A DNA stretch of 64,000 nucleotides, from assembly GCF_039535095.1 (NCBI RefSeq), contig NZ_BAAAWN010000001.1, positions 5,022,001-5,086,000 on the forward strand. The letters are read 5' to 3'. Source of the DNA: Arthrobacter ramosus (GTDB taxonomy: Bacteria > Actinomycetota > Actinomycetes > Actinomycetales > Micrococcaceae). The notes beneath the pieces were generated by a model, which was given only the letters and a program-made list of their open reading frames with translations, was not told the origin of the DNA and made no database searches. A program made the position numbers and the translations under genes. Below, one piece after another: positions 37,352 through 45,643 of the stretch (position 1 is its first letter; each line of letters starts with the position of its first letter).

Positions 37352-37990
37352 ATGCAAACAACCCGCGGCTTGGACAGGCTTGTTTTCTTCACGGATGCCG
37401 TGACGGCTATCGCCATCACTCTGCTCGTGCTGCCGCTGGTCGACTCCGTCACCCAGGCGGCCCACGACGGGTTGAGTGCTGAGCAATTCATCGGGAACAA
37501 TTACGCGGCGATCTCTGGCTTCGCCTTGAGTTTCGTGGTGATCGCCCGGCTCTGGCTTGCCCACCATTCGACGTTCGAGCATGTCAGGTCCTACAGCAGT
37601 CCACTCCTGTTGCTCAACTTGTTTTGGGCGTTCACGGTGGTGGTGTTGCCGCTGCCGACGGAAATGGTGTCCCAGTTCAGGACTTCGCCCCTCTCGGTCG
37701 GCGTCTACATCGGGACGATGGCAGCGAGCAGCCTCACGCTCACGGCCATGACGCTCTTGATCCGGAAGCATCCGCGGCTTGAGATGGAAGAGAATCCCAT
37801 GCCCGGCCGCGAAGTGTTCTCCAACGCCGTTTCGACGATCGGGTTCTTCATCGCCCTTATCGTGGGAGTGCTCGTGCCGGCCGTCAACTTCTACGCGCTG
37901 TTGATTATTTTGCTGACCGTCCCACTGCAGCGGGTCTACGATCGACGATCAGCTGCCGCGCGGCTGGCGCCAGCCGCGCAATCATCTTAA
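37352..37990 (+). CDS. TMEM175-family (DUF1211) potassium channel-like protein
   Basis: 212 residues, six membrane segments. The first helix carries RLVFFTDAVTAIAITLLVL, matching the family motif RxxxFSD except that Ser is Thr. Prokaryotic members are tetrameric K+-selective leak channels. Single gene, convergent with the ligase remnant on the right. Confidence 0.85.
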   Translation: MQTTRGLDRLVFFTDAVTAIAITLLVLPLVDSVTQAAHDGLSAEQFIGNNYAAISGFALSFVVIARLWLAHHSTFEHVRSYSSPLLLLNLFWAFTVVVLPLPTEMVSQFRTSPLSVGVYIGTMAASSLTLTAMTLLIRKHPRLEMEENPMPGREVFSNAVSTIGFFIALIVGVLVPAVNFYALLIILLTVPLQRVYDRRSAAARLAPAAQSS

Positions 37991-38216
37991 GGCGGAGTTC
38001 TGGCGTTTTCTGGTGTCACCGTTGGGTTGCTGTGCAGTCTCGGGATTCAGAAGACTGAGGTCCTTGACTAGAGCGAGTGGTGCCGGTGCCTGCCAATCCG
38101 TTCCCAAACGTCGGCTCACTCGTTGTTGCATTCAATACAGCATTGAGACATGGCGGAAGCCTTCACTTGTGGCGTCTGACATCAAACTCTTATCGTCATT
38201 CTGAGTCCCTTGAATT

Positions 38217-38585
38217 TCAGGGGATATCGAAGGGTGATGAAACCTCATCCGGGTGCAACTCGGGTCGGACCCGCAGCAGGCGCACTGGATGCCGGAACGA
38301 GCGGCCGGACCACGCCACGTCCGCCGAGACTTCCACGACAAGCGGTTCCACCAGCGTCAGACGCACCGTGCCCCGTTCTTTGCTGAACCTGTCCAACATC
38401 GTCTCGGTGATCTCTTCCGGCCACGGATGATCCCCGCGAGATGCCCGCAAATGCATCGCAAGGGATCTGCCGGCATGCGCCGACAGGGGAGTGGAGCGGC
38501 CGACAATCCGCAGCCGCCCGGCAACCGGAAGGCCGACCACCGCAGCCGTGGGCTGTGTTCGCGGGCCGATGACCGCCGCACACAC
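38217..38585 (-). pseudogene. ATP-dependent DNA ligase, C-terminal fragment
   Basis: Open frame from CAAVIGPRTQPTAAVVGLPV through WPEEITETMLDRFSKERGTV and VRLTLVEPLVVEVSADVAWS to the stop: the OB-fold end of an actinobacterial LigC/LigD-type ATP-dependent ligase. The catalytic Lys domain is absent. The preceding ~60 codons of the same ligase are at 50723-50910. The two pieces meet at a shared 5-bp CACAC, with the 12.1-kb element between them. Confidence 0.82.
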
Positions 38586-38806
38586 GTTCTGTACCCTGGA
38601 ATCTGTTGTTGCTTTGATTCGTCCCCGTCGATTCCGGCTCGGAAGTGACAATCGCGGTGAGGCGTCGGTTCAGCCGCTACCGGGCTCCGGCGCCGCTCGG
38701 GTGCCAGCCGTTCATGCCTGGGGGAATGGGCGGGTGATCAATGTCGGACACTGGATCGCAGGCCTCGCCTCATTAACGGCAGTCCGGTGGAAAGCCCCCG
38801 TGTCCG

Positions 38807-39034
38807 TCAGGCTCGCAGGGAATCTTCCATCCCCGGACGCGTGGACGAGGTAGACCCGTTGTGGCCTCGGGAGGGTGCGGCTCCCGCTTGTGCGTGGCGC
38901 GGCGTCGATGCGGCAGGGGCCGACCCAGCGGGTGGGCAGCAGGAAGAAGTGCAGGAGAGTTCTTGCTCGCGGCGGCGTTCCCGTTCCGCGGCTAGCTTGT
39001 TCTTTGCTTTTTTGCGCACTTTGCTGGCGGGCAT
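38807..39034 (-). CDS. Small basic protein
   Basis: 75 codons. The start MPASKVRKKAKNKLAAERER is lysine/arginine-rich and looks genuine. The remainder is Ser/Pro/Ala-rich with CTSSCC. No recognised family. It lies 130 bp after the CDF gene on the same strand, near the left end of the element. Confidence 0.4.
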   Translation of the reverse strand: MPASKVRKKAKNKLAAERERRREQELSCTSSCCPPAGSAPAASTPRHAQAGAAPSRGHNGSTSSTRPGMEDSLRA

Positions 39035-39164
39035 GAAGTGGTCTCTTTCTGGTCGTGTGTACCGCTTAAGGCGGCAGGATTGACGCCCCTGATCGCTGAG
39101 GGCGGGGATCCACGGATTTGTTGAGCAGGGGCTCACCCCGCAGTCCGGACTGCGGAACCTCGGT

Positions 39165-40004
39165 CTACGGGATCTCCCGGAGGCCCAATCGGGGCGATGG
39201 CGGGCTGCCGCGGCGGGCCGTTTCCGTTGAACATTCGGGGCAACACCCGTCGGTTGTCCCGGTGCTGGTCCCTGGTTCCACATCGTTTCCGGCTGACTTC
39301 GCTGTATCTGGCTGAACGACGTCGCAACCGTCATCGGCGTCCCGATCGACCGCCGATCCCTGATTGCCGGGTTGAGGAACAACGCAACAGGCCTCTCCGC
39401 GCCAGGCATCGATGCCTTCGCGGGCGGCGGCCAGGGCGATGACCATGGCGGCGCCCGCGTCGGCCCACCACCAGCCCAGGGCGCTGTTGAGCACCAGACC
39501 AGCGAGGAGAACAGCGGAGAGATAGGTGCAAAGCAGGGTCTGTTTGGAATCTGCTACCGCAGTCCGTGAACCGAGTTCACGGCCGGTGCGGCGTTGCAGC
39601 CAGGACAGGACGGGCATGACGGCAAGGCTCAGGGCCGCGATGACAATGCCCGGTGCCGAGCGCTGCGCTTCGCCACCGCCTGCAAGAGAGCGGAGCGAGT
39701 CCACGGTGACGAACGCGGCCAGCGCGAAGAAGGAGACCGCGATGATGCGCAGCGTCAGGTGCTCGCGTCGTTCGGGGTCCCTGGCGGAAAACTGCCAGGA
39801 CAAGGCAACGGCAGAGGCCACTTCGATCACCGAATCGAGTCCGAAGCCGATCAGTGCAGACGAGTCCGCGATGCCACCGGCCCAGAGTGCCACGACGGCT
39901 TCGATCACGTTATAGGTGATGGTTGCTGCTGCGAACAGGCGGACGCGGCGGCTCAGCACGGCGCGCCGGACGACGGAGGGCGAGGAAAGGCTGCTCGATG
40001 TCAT
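39165..40004 (-). CDS. Cation diffusion facilitator-like metal exporter
   Basis: 279 residues from the ATG that overlaps the cmtR stop (ATGA). A membrane domain of six helices (~20-205) has NVIEAVVALWAGGIADSSAL, GFGLDSVIEVASA and WWWADAGAAMVIALAAAREG, as in actinobacterial cation transporters. The C-terminal tail is unusual: Cys-rich (ACCVVP, DGCDVV, DGCCPECS) and acidic, a likely metal-binding extension. Co-transcribed with the CmtR sensor, so probably a Cd/Pb/Zn exporter. Confidence 0.82.
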   Translation of the reverse strand: MTSSSLSSPSVVRRAVLSRRVRLFAAATITYNVIEAVVALWAGGIADSSALIGFGLDSVIEVASAVALSWQFSARDPERREHLTLRIIAVSFFALAAFVTVDSLRSLAGGGEAQRSAPGIVIAALSLAVMPVLSWLQRRTGRELGSRTAVADSKQTLLCTYLSAVLLAGLVLNSALGWWWADAGAAMVIALAAAREGIDAWRGEACCVVPQPGNQGSAVDRDADDGCDVVQPDTAKSAGNDVEPGTSTGTTDGCCPECSTETARRGSPPSPRLGLREIP

Positions 40005-40327
40005 GCCAGGCACTCGCCGTCGGGGGCGCAGCAGGCCGGGTCCACGGCGAGCACGACGCCGAGCAGATCCGTGATCGCGCGGCCCAGCCGGGCGTCGGCG
40101 AGCTCATACCGGGTCCGCCGGCCGTCAGGAACGGCCACCACCAGCCCACACCCGCGAAGGCACGTCAGATGGTTGGACATGCTCTGCCGCGATACCCCGA
40201 GTGAGTCTGCGAGATCGGACGGGTAGCCGGGTTCCGTCGCCAGGGCCAGAAGGATCCGCGCCCTGGTCGGGTCGGAGACGGCGTAGCCGAAGCGAGCCAG
40301 CACCGGGGCATGCGTGAGGGTTTCCAT
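40001..40327 (-). CDS. cmtR: CmtR-type ArsR-family metal sensor
   Basis: 108 residues. Strongly CmtR-like: ARFGYAVSDPTRARILLAL, then SNHLTCLRGCGLVVAVPDGR with the two sensing Cys residues, then LLGVVLAVDPACCAPDGEC giving the third ligand. In Mycobacterium CmtR senses Cd(II)/Pb(II) and represses an exporter gene. The start is the ATG at 40327; an in-frame upstream extension is possible. It autoregulates, presumably through the palindromes just upstream. Confidence 0.9.
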   Translation of the reverse strand: METLTHAPVLARFGYAVSDPTRARILLALATEPGYPSDLADSLGVSRQSMSNHLTCLRGCGLVVAVPDGRRTRYELADARLGRAITDLLGVVLAVDPACCAPDGECLA

Positions 40328-40337
40328 GCAGTAAAAG

Positions 40338-40371
40338 TACATCGACCGATGTATACACGCAACTGTGTATT
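40338..40371. promoter_or_regulatory. Operators for the CmtR-type repressor
   Basis: TACATCG-AC-CGATGTA (40338-40353) is a perfect 7-2-7 palindrome. It is followed directly by ATACAC-GCAACT-GTGTAT, a second inverted repeat. Both lie just before the cmtR start. Confidence 0.75.
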
Positions 40372-40542
40372 GATCGCCACGCCAATTCCGGCGACAACAG
40401 GCCCTAGGTGAGCCGCAATGCGAACCTGGCCCACGAGCGGGGAAGGTCCGCGAGCCCGGAGCACCATTCCGCAGCCAAATCGGACGCCAAACAACAATGA
40501 AGGGCTACGGAGCGTTGCCACCGTGCCCTTCACTGTGCAGGA

Positions 40543-40842
40543 TCAGTGTTCGTCGTAATGGCCCTCGTGCTCGGCGTGCCGGTGGCCGTCATGGACGTAG
40601 TCCACATGGTCCCCGTGCTGGACGGCTTCATGTGTGCAGTCCGGTCCGCCGTGCTGGTGCTCGGCCGGGGTGTGCTCCGCCGGATCGTCATGTTCGTCGT
40701 AGTGGCCTTCGTGCTCGGCGTGCCGGTGACCGTCGTGGATGTAGTCCACGTGGTCCCCGTGCTGGATCGTGACGTGCTCGCAGTCCGGGCCGCCGTGCTG
40801 ATGCTCGACGAGTGTATGTTCAGCCTTGACTTCCTCGGTCAT
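40543..40842 (-). CDS. Histidine-rich metal-binding protein with an internal duplication
   Basis: 99 residues made of two near-identical ~45-residue units: EHQHGGPDCEHVTIQHGDHV plus DYIHDGHRHAEHEGHYDEH, then the same again with minor changes. His, Asp, Glu and one Cys per unit dominate. There is no signal peptide. It probably buffers or delivers zinc; such proteins accompany zinc uptake genes in actinobacteria. It lies alone between the cmtR and arsR/znu units. Confidence 0.8.
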   Translation of the reverse strand: MTEEVKAEHTLVEHQHGGPDCEHVTIQHGDHVDYIHDGHRHAEHEGHYDEHDDPAEHTPAEHQHGGPDCTHEAVQHGDHVDYVHDGHRHAEHEGHYDEH

Positions 40843-40879
40843 GGTGTCCTCCTTCGCTTACGCCGGGAGTGGACCGGCG

Positions 40880-41170
40880 CTAGCGTTCCTGGCTGTGTGT
40901 GATGGCGTCTTGGATGACGTGGGCCACGTGATGGTCGGTCAGGGAGTAGATCGTTTCGCGCCCGGACCTGGATGCCGTGACCAGATTGAGCCCCCGGAGC
41001 AACCGCAGATGCTGGGAGACCAAGGGCTGAGACAACTTCGTCGCCTCAGTCAGTGCGCTTACGGACGAGGGCTCGTGGGCAAGCGCGGACAGGATGAGAA
41101 GCCGCGAGGTGGCGGACAGGGCTTTGAACAGCTCTGCCGCCCCGGCAAGGGACTCCTCGTCTGGACTCAC
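40880..41170 (-). CDS. ArsR/SmtB-family regulator
   Basis: About 96 residues from the GTG at 41170, chosen because an 18-bp palindrome lies just upstream; the frame is open to 41239. Winged helix: LFKALSATSRLLILSALAHE, VSALTEATKLSQPLVSQHLR LLRGLNLV. The C-terminal helix has DHHVAHVIQDAITHSQER, the D-x-H...H pattern of the alpha5 zinc site of SmtB/CzrA-type sensors. It probably senses zinc. Confidence 0.86.
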   Translation of the reverse strand: MSPDEESLAGAAELFKALSATSRLLILSALAHEPSSVSALTEATKLSQPLVSQHLRLLRGLNLVTASRSGRETIYSLTDHHVAHVIQDAITHSQER

Positions 41171-41177
41171 ATAAAGA

Positions 41178-41195
41178 TATAAGCATGTTCTTATA
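41178..41195. promoter_or_regulatory. Operator of the ArsR/SmtB-type regulator
   Basis: TATAAG-CATGTT-CTTATA, perfect 6-bp arms around a 6-bp spacer, 8 bp upstream of the presumed GTG start. It matches the AT-rich dyads bound by SmtB-family repressors. Confidence 0.72.
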
Positions 41196-41260
41196 CCAGA
41201 GGGCAACGGTTTCCGCGCAAGCTCGAGGAATCCCGCCAAAATCCAACACCAAGCGACACG

Positions 41261-42193
41261 CTACCGGTGCCGGGAACCGGCGGTCGCGCGCGCTCCCTGC
41301 CTGGTTTCGGGGTTGGAGGAATCCGGCGACGCCGGGATGCGTGCGCGGCGCGCGAGGATCCAGGATGCTGTTGCCGCGGTGGCGTATTCGAGCGAGGCTG
41401 CGCCTGTGATGGTGAAGCTGGAGGGCAGGGTGGGCACCCAGTAGGCGAGGGCCAGCCCGGCCCAGACGGCGGCAACGGCAAGGGCGCCGGAAAGCCAGAA
41501 GGCGGTCCATGGTCTGTCGGTCAGCTTGCGGGCCGCGGCGGGGGGTGCGGCGAGGAGCCCGAAGACCAGGAGCGCGCCGACGAGCTGGCTGGCGGTGGCC
41601 GCGGTCGCGCCGAGGAGGGCCAGGAAGAAGGGGCCGAGGAACCGCACGGGGATCCCTCGGGCCGAGGCCCCGGCGGGATCGAGGGAGGCGAAGAGCAGGG
41701 GCCTGGCGATGGCGAGCAGCACCAGGATCAGGCCTGCCGCTGTCCATGTCTCGGATTGGGCCGCGGCGGAGCTGATGCCCAGGATCGAGCCGAAGAGGAC
41801 CTTCACGTTGGCGGTGCTGTCGCTCGTGCTGCTCCGGGTGGTGTAGATCGAGAGAAAGAACACCCCGAGCCCGAGGATCCAGGCAAAGGTCGTGCCGATG
41901 ACGACGTCGTCGGATGCTCCGCGTCCGCCGAAGAGGCCGAGGGCGAACCCGATTCCGATCGTCGCGGTGAACAGCCCGAGGCGTAGGTCCAGGCCGGCGG
42001 CGAGGGCGGCGAGGGCTCCGGTGTAGGCGACGTGGGAGAGTGCGTCGCCGGCGAATACCTGTCCGCGGAGGACCACGAAATGGCCGACGAGCCCGGCTAG
42101 CAGGGCCACCGCGGTCCCGGCGATGAAGGCGTTCTGCATGAAGGGCTCGGAGAGTATCCACCCTCCGGTGCCGAAGGCCGCGATGCCGGTCAT
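41261..42193 (-). CDS. znuB: Zinc ABC transporter permease (ZnuB family), second copy
   Basis: 310 residues, about eight membrane helices. Family sequences HFVVLRGQVFAGDALSHVAY and LLVFGLLAAPPAAARKLT are visible. The ATG overlaps the stop of the preceding permease gene (ATGA). Two permease genes in tandem after one ATPase are typical of actinobacterial Mn/Zn uptake operons, where they may form a heterodimer. The Arg/Pro-rich C-terminus is not conserved. Confidence 0.87.
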   Translation of the reverse strand: MTGIAAFGTGGWILSEPFMQNAFIAGTAVALLAGLVGHFVVLRGQVFAGDALSHVAYTGALAALAAGLDLRLGLFTATIGIGFALGLFGGRGASDDVVIGTTFAWILGLGVFFLSIYTTRSSTSDSTANVKVLFGSILGISSAAAQSETWTAAGLILVLLAIARPLLFASLDPAGASARGIPVRFLGPFFLALLGATAATASQLVGALLVFGLLAAPPAAARKLTDRPWTAFWLSGALAVAAVWAGLALAYWVPTLPSSFTITGAASLEYATAATASWILARRARIPASPDSSNPETRQGARATAGSRHR

Positions 42194-43080
42194 GCCCACA
42201 CTCCCGCGTTGGGGCGAGCCCGGCGGCGGCCGTGGTGCTCGCGGGCCGCCTGCCAGGCCGTGGCGGCGACGAAGGCGGCGAAGGCCAGGGAGGCAACCCA
42301 GAACCCGATGGGGTATGGCGAGAAATATGCGATCGCTTCCCCGGCCCAGGTCGCGGCCAGGGCGATCACGACCGAGAGGGCGATCCCCAGGACCGGCCTG
42401 GCGGTGAGCCGGGTCGCGGTGGCTGCGGGGGCGACGAGCAGGGAAAACACGAGAAGGCTCCCGGTGACTTGGCTGGTGCCGGCCGCGGCGACTCCCAGGA
42501 GGACGAGGAAGGCGGCCGAGACCGCCCGGACGGGGACGCCGCGTGACCCGGCGATGGCTGGGTCGATCGAGGAGAAGAGCAGTGGCCGGGCGATGCTTGC
42601 CAGGGCTGCGAGGCTCACCAGGCCGGCGACGGCCAGCAGGGCCACCTGGCCGGTGGTGACCCCGGTGATGGTTCCGAAGAGGAGGTTGTTCAGGCCGCCC
42701 AGGAAGCCCTTGTAGAGGCTGACGAACAGGAACCCGCAGGCCAGGGCGAAGGCTTGGACTGTGCCGATGGCTGCTGATTCCTCGCTGGCGCCTCCGAGCT
42801 CGCCCCCTGCCCGGCCGGTGGCGGGAAGTGCAGCGATGACCAGCGCGCCGCCGATGCAGGCCACAAAGTATCCAACTGCAGGGCTCAGGCCAAGCAACGT
42901 CGCGCCCGCGGCTCCGGGGAATCCGATGACGGCCAGGGTGTGGCCGGCGAATGATTGCCGCCTCTGGACCATGAACCAGCCGATCGCACCGGCCGCAACG
43001 GCCACGATGGTGCCGGCCTGGAAGGCATTTACCATGAAGGGATAGGCGAAGAGCTCCGCGAGGAAGCCTGCGGGATTCAC
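42190..43080 (-). CDS. znuB: Zinc ABC transporter permease (ZnuB family), first copy
   Basis: 296 residues starting at the GTG that overlaps the ATPase stop (GTGA). Helices include FMVNAFQAGTIVAVAAGAIG WFMVQRRQSFAGHTLAVIGF and the later GSLLVFSLLVAPAATA. It differs clearly from the next gene (different loop AASEESAAIG-type region), so the pair is not a recent duplication. Confidence 0.87.
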   Translation of the reverse strand: MNPAGFLAELFAYPFMVNAFQAGTIVAVAAGAIGWFMVQRRQSFAGHTLAVIGFPGAAGATLLGLSPAVGYFVACIGGALVIAALPATGRAGGELGGASEESAAIGTVQAFALACGFLFVSLYKGFLGGLNNLLFGTITGVTTGQVALLAVAGLVSLAALASIARPLLFSSIDPAIAGSRGVPVRAVSAAFLVLLGVAAAGTSQVTGSLLVFSLLVAPAATATRLTARPVLGIALSVVIALAATWAGEAIAYFSPYPIGFWVASLAFAAFVAATAWQAAREHHGRRRARPNAGVWA

Positions 43081-43910
43081 GCGTGCACCTGAGGACCGTG
43101 GGGGTGTTCGGGAGGGGCGTCGGGCTGGCCGATGACGACAAGCCTGCCCGCCCGGTCGCGCAGGACGTCTACCGGTGTGCTGTAGAGGGCCGTCAGGGCC
43201 TCGGGTGTGATCACTTGCTCCGGGGGACCGGTGATTGCGCTGCCGTGCCCGAGGTAGACCACCTGGTCGAGGTAGGGAAGGATCGGGTTCACATCGTGGG
43301 CGACCATCAGCACCGTGACACCCTCGCTGCGGCACACGCCTTGGATGAGGGCGCTCACGGATCTCTGGTTGGTCACGTCCAGGGAGTCGAGTGGCTCGTC
43401 CAGGACCAGCAGCTTTGGGCGGCGCACGAGCGCCTGGGCGATGAGCAACCGCTGCTGCTCGCCGCCGGAACACTGCCCGATCGGCCGGTTGGCATAGTCC
43501 TCGGCGCCGACGAGCCGGAGAGTTTCCCGCACCCGCGCAGTGGCCGCGCGGCCCTTCCGGCCTAGCAGCCAGCTTGGCAGAGGGGTGCCCCAGCGTTCGC
43601 CGTCCAGGCCCAGGCGCACGATATCGGTCCCGCGGATGCGCACGGACGATCCGAAGGCGTGCCGCTGGGGCAGGTAGCCGATCGTGGACCGGTCCTGCCC
43701 TGGCTTCCTGCCGAAAACGGCGACGGTCCCGGAGCTGACTGGAACCAGGCCGAGGATGGTCTTCAGCAAAGTCGACTTCCCGGCCCCGTTGGGTCCGAGG
43801 ACGGCCACGAACTGGCCGGCGTCGACCGTGAAATCGACGCCGGCCCAGACGGTTCGGCCCCCGACCGCAGCGGCCGCGCTGCGGAAGCGGACCGCCGGTT
43901 CGTTTTTCAT
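43077..43910 (-). CDS. znuC: Zinc ABC transporter ATP-binding protein
   Basis: 277 residues. Walker A GPNGAGKSTLLKTILGL (~40), signature CSGGEQQRLLIAQALVRRP (~150), Walker B LLVLDEPLDSLD and the H-loop MVAHDVN. The C-terminal ~40 residues end in PPEHPHGPQVHA, a small His-containing tail. Coupled to the permease (GTGA) and to znuA (the ATG overlaps the znuA TGA). Confidence 0.92.
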   Translation of the reverse strand: MKNEPAVRFRSAAAAVGGRTVWAGVDFTVDAGQFVAVLGPNGAGKSTLLKTILGLVPVSSGTVAVFGRKPGQDRSTIGYLPQRHAFGSSVRIRGTDIVRLGLDGERWGTPLPSWLLGRKGRAATARVRETLRLVGAEDYANRPIGQCSGGEQQRLLIAQALVRRPKLLVLDEPLDSLDVTNQRSVSALIQGVCRSEGVTVLMVAHDVNPILPYLDQVVYLGHGSAITGPPEQVITPEALTALYSTPVDVLRDRAGRLVVIGQPDAPPEHPHGPQVHA

Positions 43911-44845
43911 TTCCCGGTGGCCTGCGCCAGCGCCGTCTCGAGGGACTTGAGTTGCGTTGTCTGCCAGTCCTGGAAGGTGGCGCCCTTGGGGCTCAAGGTT
44001 TCGGTGACTGCGCTGACAGGGATGCCGGCGGCCTTGGCTGCGTCGACCTGCGCGGCGACGTCGGGGGTGGAGTTCTGGCTGTTGAACACGTAGACCTTCA
44101 GCTGCTTGCCCGTGATCTGGGACTTGATCGTCGCCAGATCTGCCGGCGACGGGTCGGTCCCCTCGCTGATGGCCTTCAGGAAGCTCGCCGGTGTGATGAG
44201 GTTCAGGCCAAGCGCGGATGCCATCGGGGCAAAGATGCTCTCGCTCGCACCGACCGGCGTTCCGGCGTACTTTGCCTTGATCTCGGCGATCGTGGCGTGG
44301 TAATCCGCCAGTGCCTTCGAATCGAACTCGGCCCGCTGGGCGTCGAAGTAGGCCGCGCTCGACGGATCGGCCTTCTTCAGTGCCGCAGTAATAGCGTCCG
44401 CGACTTTGCCCACGCTCTCCGGTGCGTACCACTGGTGCGGGTTGCCGTCATCCGGGGTCCCGGTCACAGCCCCCACCTCCACCACCGACCGGTCGCTGGT
44501 CGGGTTCGCGGCCACGGCCTTTGCCGCCCAGCTGTCATAGCCGACCCCGTTCTCAACAAACACCTTGGAGGCCGCGATCGTGCGAGCGTCTGCCGGGGTG
44601 GGCTCGTAAGCGTGCGGGTCCGTGTCCGGGTTGTTGATGATCGAGGTCGCCTGCACGTGGGTCCCCCCGAGCTCCGAAAGGATGCTTCCCCACGCGTCCG
44701 TGCTGGCCGCCACGGGGATCACCTGGACCGATGCGGCAGAACTTCCGGCGGCCGGAGACGAAGCGGATGCTCCCGTACCGCAGCCGGCAAGGGCGATCGC
44801 CGCGAGGGCGGCAACAAAAATGGCAGAGGGAAATCGACGGTACAT
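43907..44845 (-). CDS. znuA: Zinc-binding lipoprotein (ZnuA family)
   Basis: 312 residues. Lipoprotein signal with the lipobox LAGC (Cys22). Metal-binding positions of the cluster A-I family: PHAYEPTPAD (His ~77), NPHQWY (His ~137), and a Glu/Ser near GASESIFAP where Mn/Zn proteins have a third ligand. The long His-rich loop of proteobacterial ZnuA is absent. First gene of the znuACBB operon, preceded by a Zur box. Confidence 0.9.
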   Translation of the reverse strand: MYRRFPSAIFVAALAAIALAGCGTGASASSPAAGSSAASVQVIPVAASTDAWGSILSELGGTHVQATSIINNPDTDPHAYEPTPADARTIAASKVFVENGVGYDSWAAKAVAANPTSDRSVVEVGAVTGTPDDGNPHQWYAPESVGKVADAITAALKKADPSSAAYFDAQRAEFDSKALADYHATIAEIKAKYAGTPVGASESIFAPMASALGLNLITPASFLKAISEGTDPSPADLATIKSQITGKQLKVYVFNSQNSTPDVAAQVDAAKAAGIPVSAVTETLSPKGATFQDWQTTQLKSLETALAQATGK

Positions 44846-44904
44846 CAGGGGTCCATTCTTCGGGGCTGGGGGGCCGGTGTGTGCCTTACACTCAAATAGT
44901 TACA

Positions 44905-44919
44905 TGAGAATGGTTATCA
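44905..44919. promoter_or_regulatory. Zur box between znuA and zur
   Basis: TGAGAATGGTTATCA fits the actinobacterial Zur consensus TGANAATNNTTNTCA exactly in its conserved positions. It lies 60 bp upstream of znuA and 65 bp upstream of the divergent zur gene, so it can control both. Confidence 0.82.
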
Positions 44920-44983
44920 TTGTCAATCAAACTGAACCGCCCTCCGGTCGGGGGCTGGAGCGCACCGAGGGGGCGTCGCGGCT

Positions 44984-45385
44984 GTGAACAGACGAAAGAC
45001 CCGCAAGCAGGAGGCCGTGCGAGCGGCACTGGAGGGCCGGGAAGGATACCTGAGCGCCCAGGCCCTGCATCGGATCCTTGAGCAGCAGGGCACACCGATC
45101 GGCCTCTCCACCGTCTACCGGAATCTCGCCGGACTCTGCGAAGCAGGCCTTGCCGACGTGCTCCACGGCCCCGACGGCACCACCCTGTACCACACCTGCC
45201 ACTCGCCTCAGGGAATCCATCACCACCTCGTCTGCCGCTCCTGTGGCCGGACCGTCGAACTGGAGCTGACGGAAGCCGACGCTGCCCTCCGCACGGCGGC
45301 CGCAGAGCGGGGTTTCGTCCAGGCAGACCCCGCCTGGGATGTCTTCGGCCTGTGTGCAGCCTGCAGCACGCACGACGACCGATGA
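44984..45385 (+). CDS. zur: Zur, Fur-family zinc-uptake regulator
   Basis: 133 residues from a GTG. It has the winged helix STVYRNLAGLCEAGLADVLH and the family metal sites: HHHLVCRSCGRTVEL gives the first CxxC, and FGLCAACSTHDD the C-terminal CxxC. His residues HSPQGIHHH match the sensory site. It represses znuACBB when zinc is plentiful. Divergent from znuA over a shared Zur box. Confidence 0.9.
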   Translation: MNRRKTRKQEAVRAALEGREGYLSAQALHRILEQQGTPIGLSTVYRNLAGLCEAGLADVLHGPDGTTLYHTCHSPQGIHHHLVCRSCGRTVELELTEADAALRTAAAERGFVQADPAWDVFGLCAACSTHDDR

Positions 45386-45459
45386 GTTTAGGCGGCTTCA
45401 GTCGCTCGCGCGCCCTGATCCTGCACGTCCTCAAACCGGACGACGGCCAGGGCGGCGAC

Positions 45460-45596
45460 ATGGAACGGAACGCGCCGTGCCGCAGGGCCTTGGCTGTCAG
45501 TTCCCTGAACCACCGATAGCCCAGATTCAGCCAGGAAGATGAAGTGGGGTGAAATGCAGGGTGGAACCTTGGATGTCTTTCCAGCCAGGTCCCCAA
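45460..45596 (-). pseudogene. IS630-family transposase fragment
   Basis: One frame reads WLERHPRFHPAFHPTSSSWL N followed by GYRWFRELTAKALRHGAFRS, the C-terminal catalytic segment of IS630-type DDE transposases. The frame is lost on both sides; no ends are recognisable. It lies between zur and the recombinase module. The rest of 45386-45643 holds nothing else. Confidence 0.7.
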
Positions 45597-45643
45597 TCTC
45601 GAAGTCGCAAAAGTATGACTGTGAGTTGGGAGGGGCGGTTAAT

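Noticed and set aside
38807..39409. 200-codon minus-strand frame
   Set aside because: The upstream part is antisense or out of frame with the CDF gene; only the last 75 codons from MPASKVRKK look real.
41261..43141. 626-codon minus-strand frame spanning both permease genes
   Set aside because: Only its 3' half is the real permease; the upstream half is a shadow of the other permease. The coupled ATGA start at 42193 is preferred.
44892..45596. 234-codon minus-strand frame antisense to zur
   Set aside because: Only the first ~45 codons (IS630 transposase scrap) are meaningful; the rest is a zur shadow.
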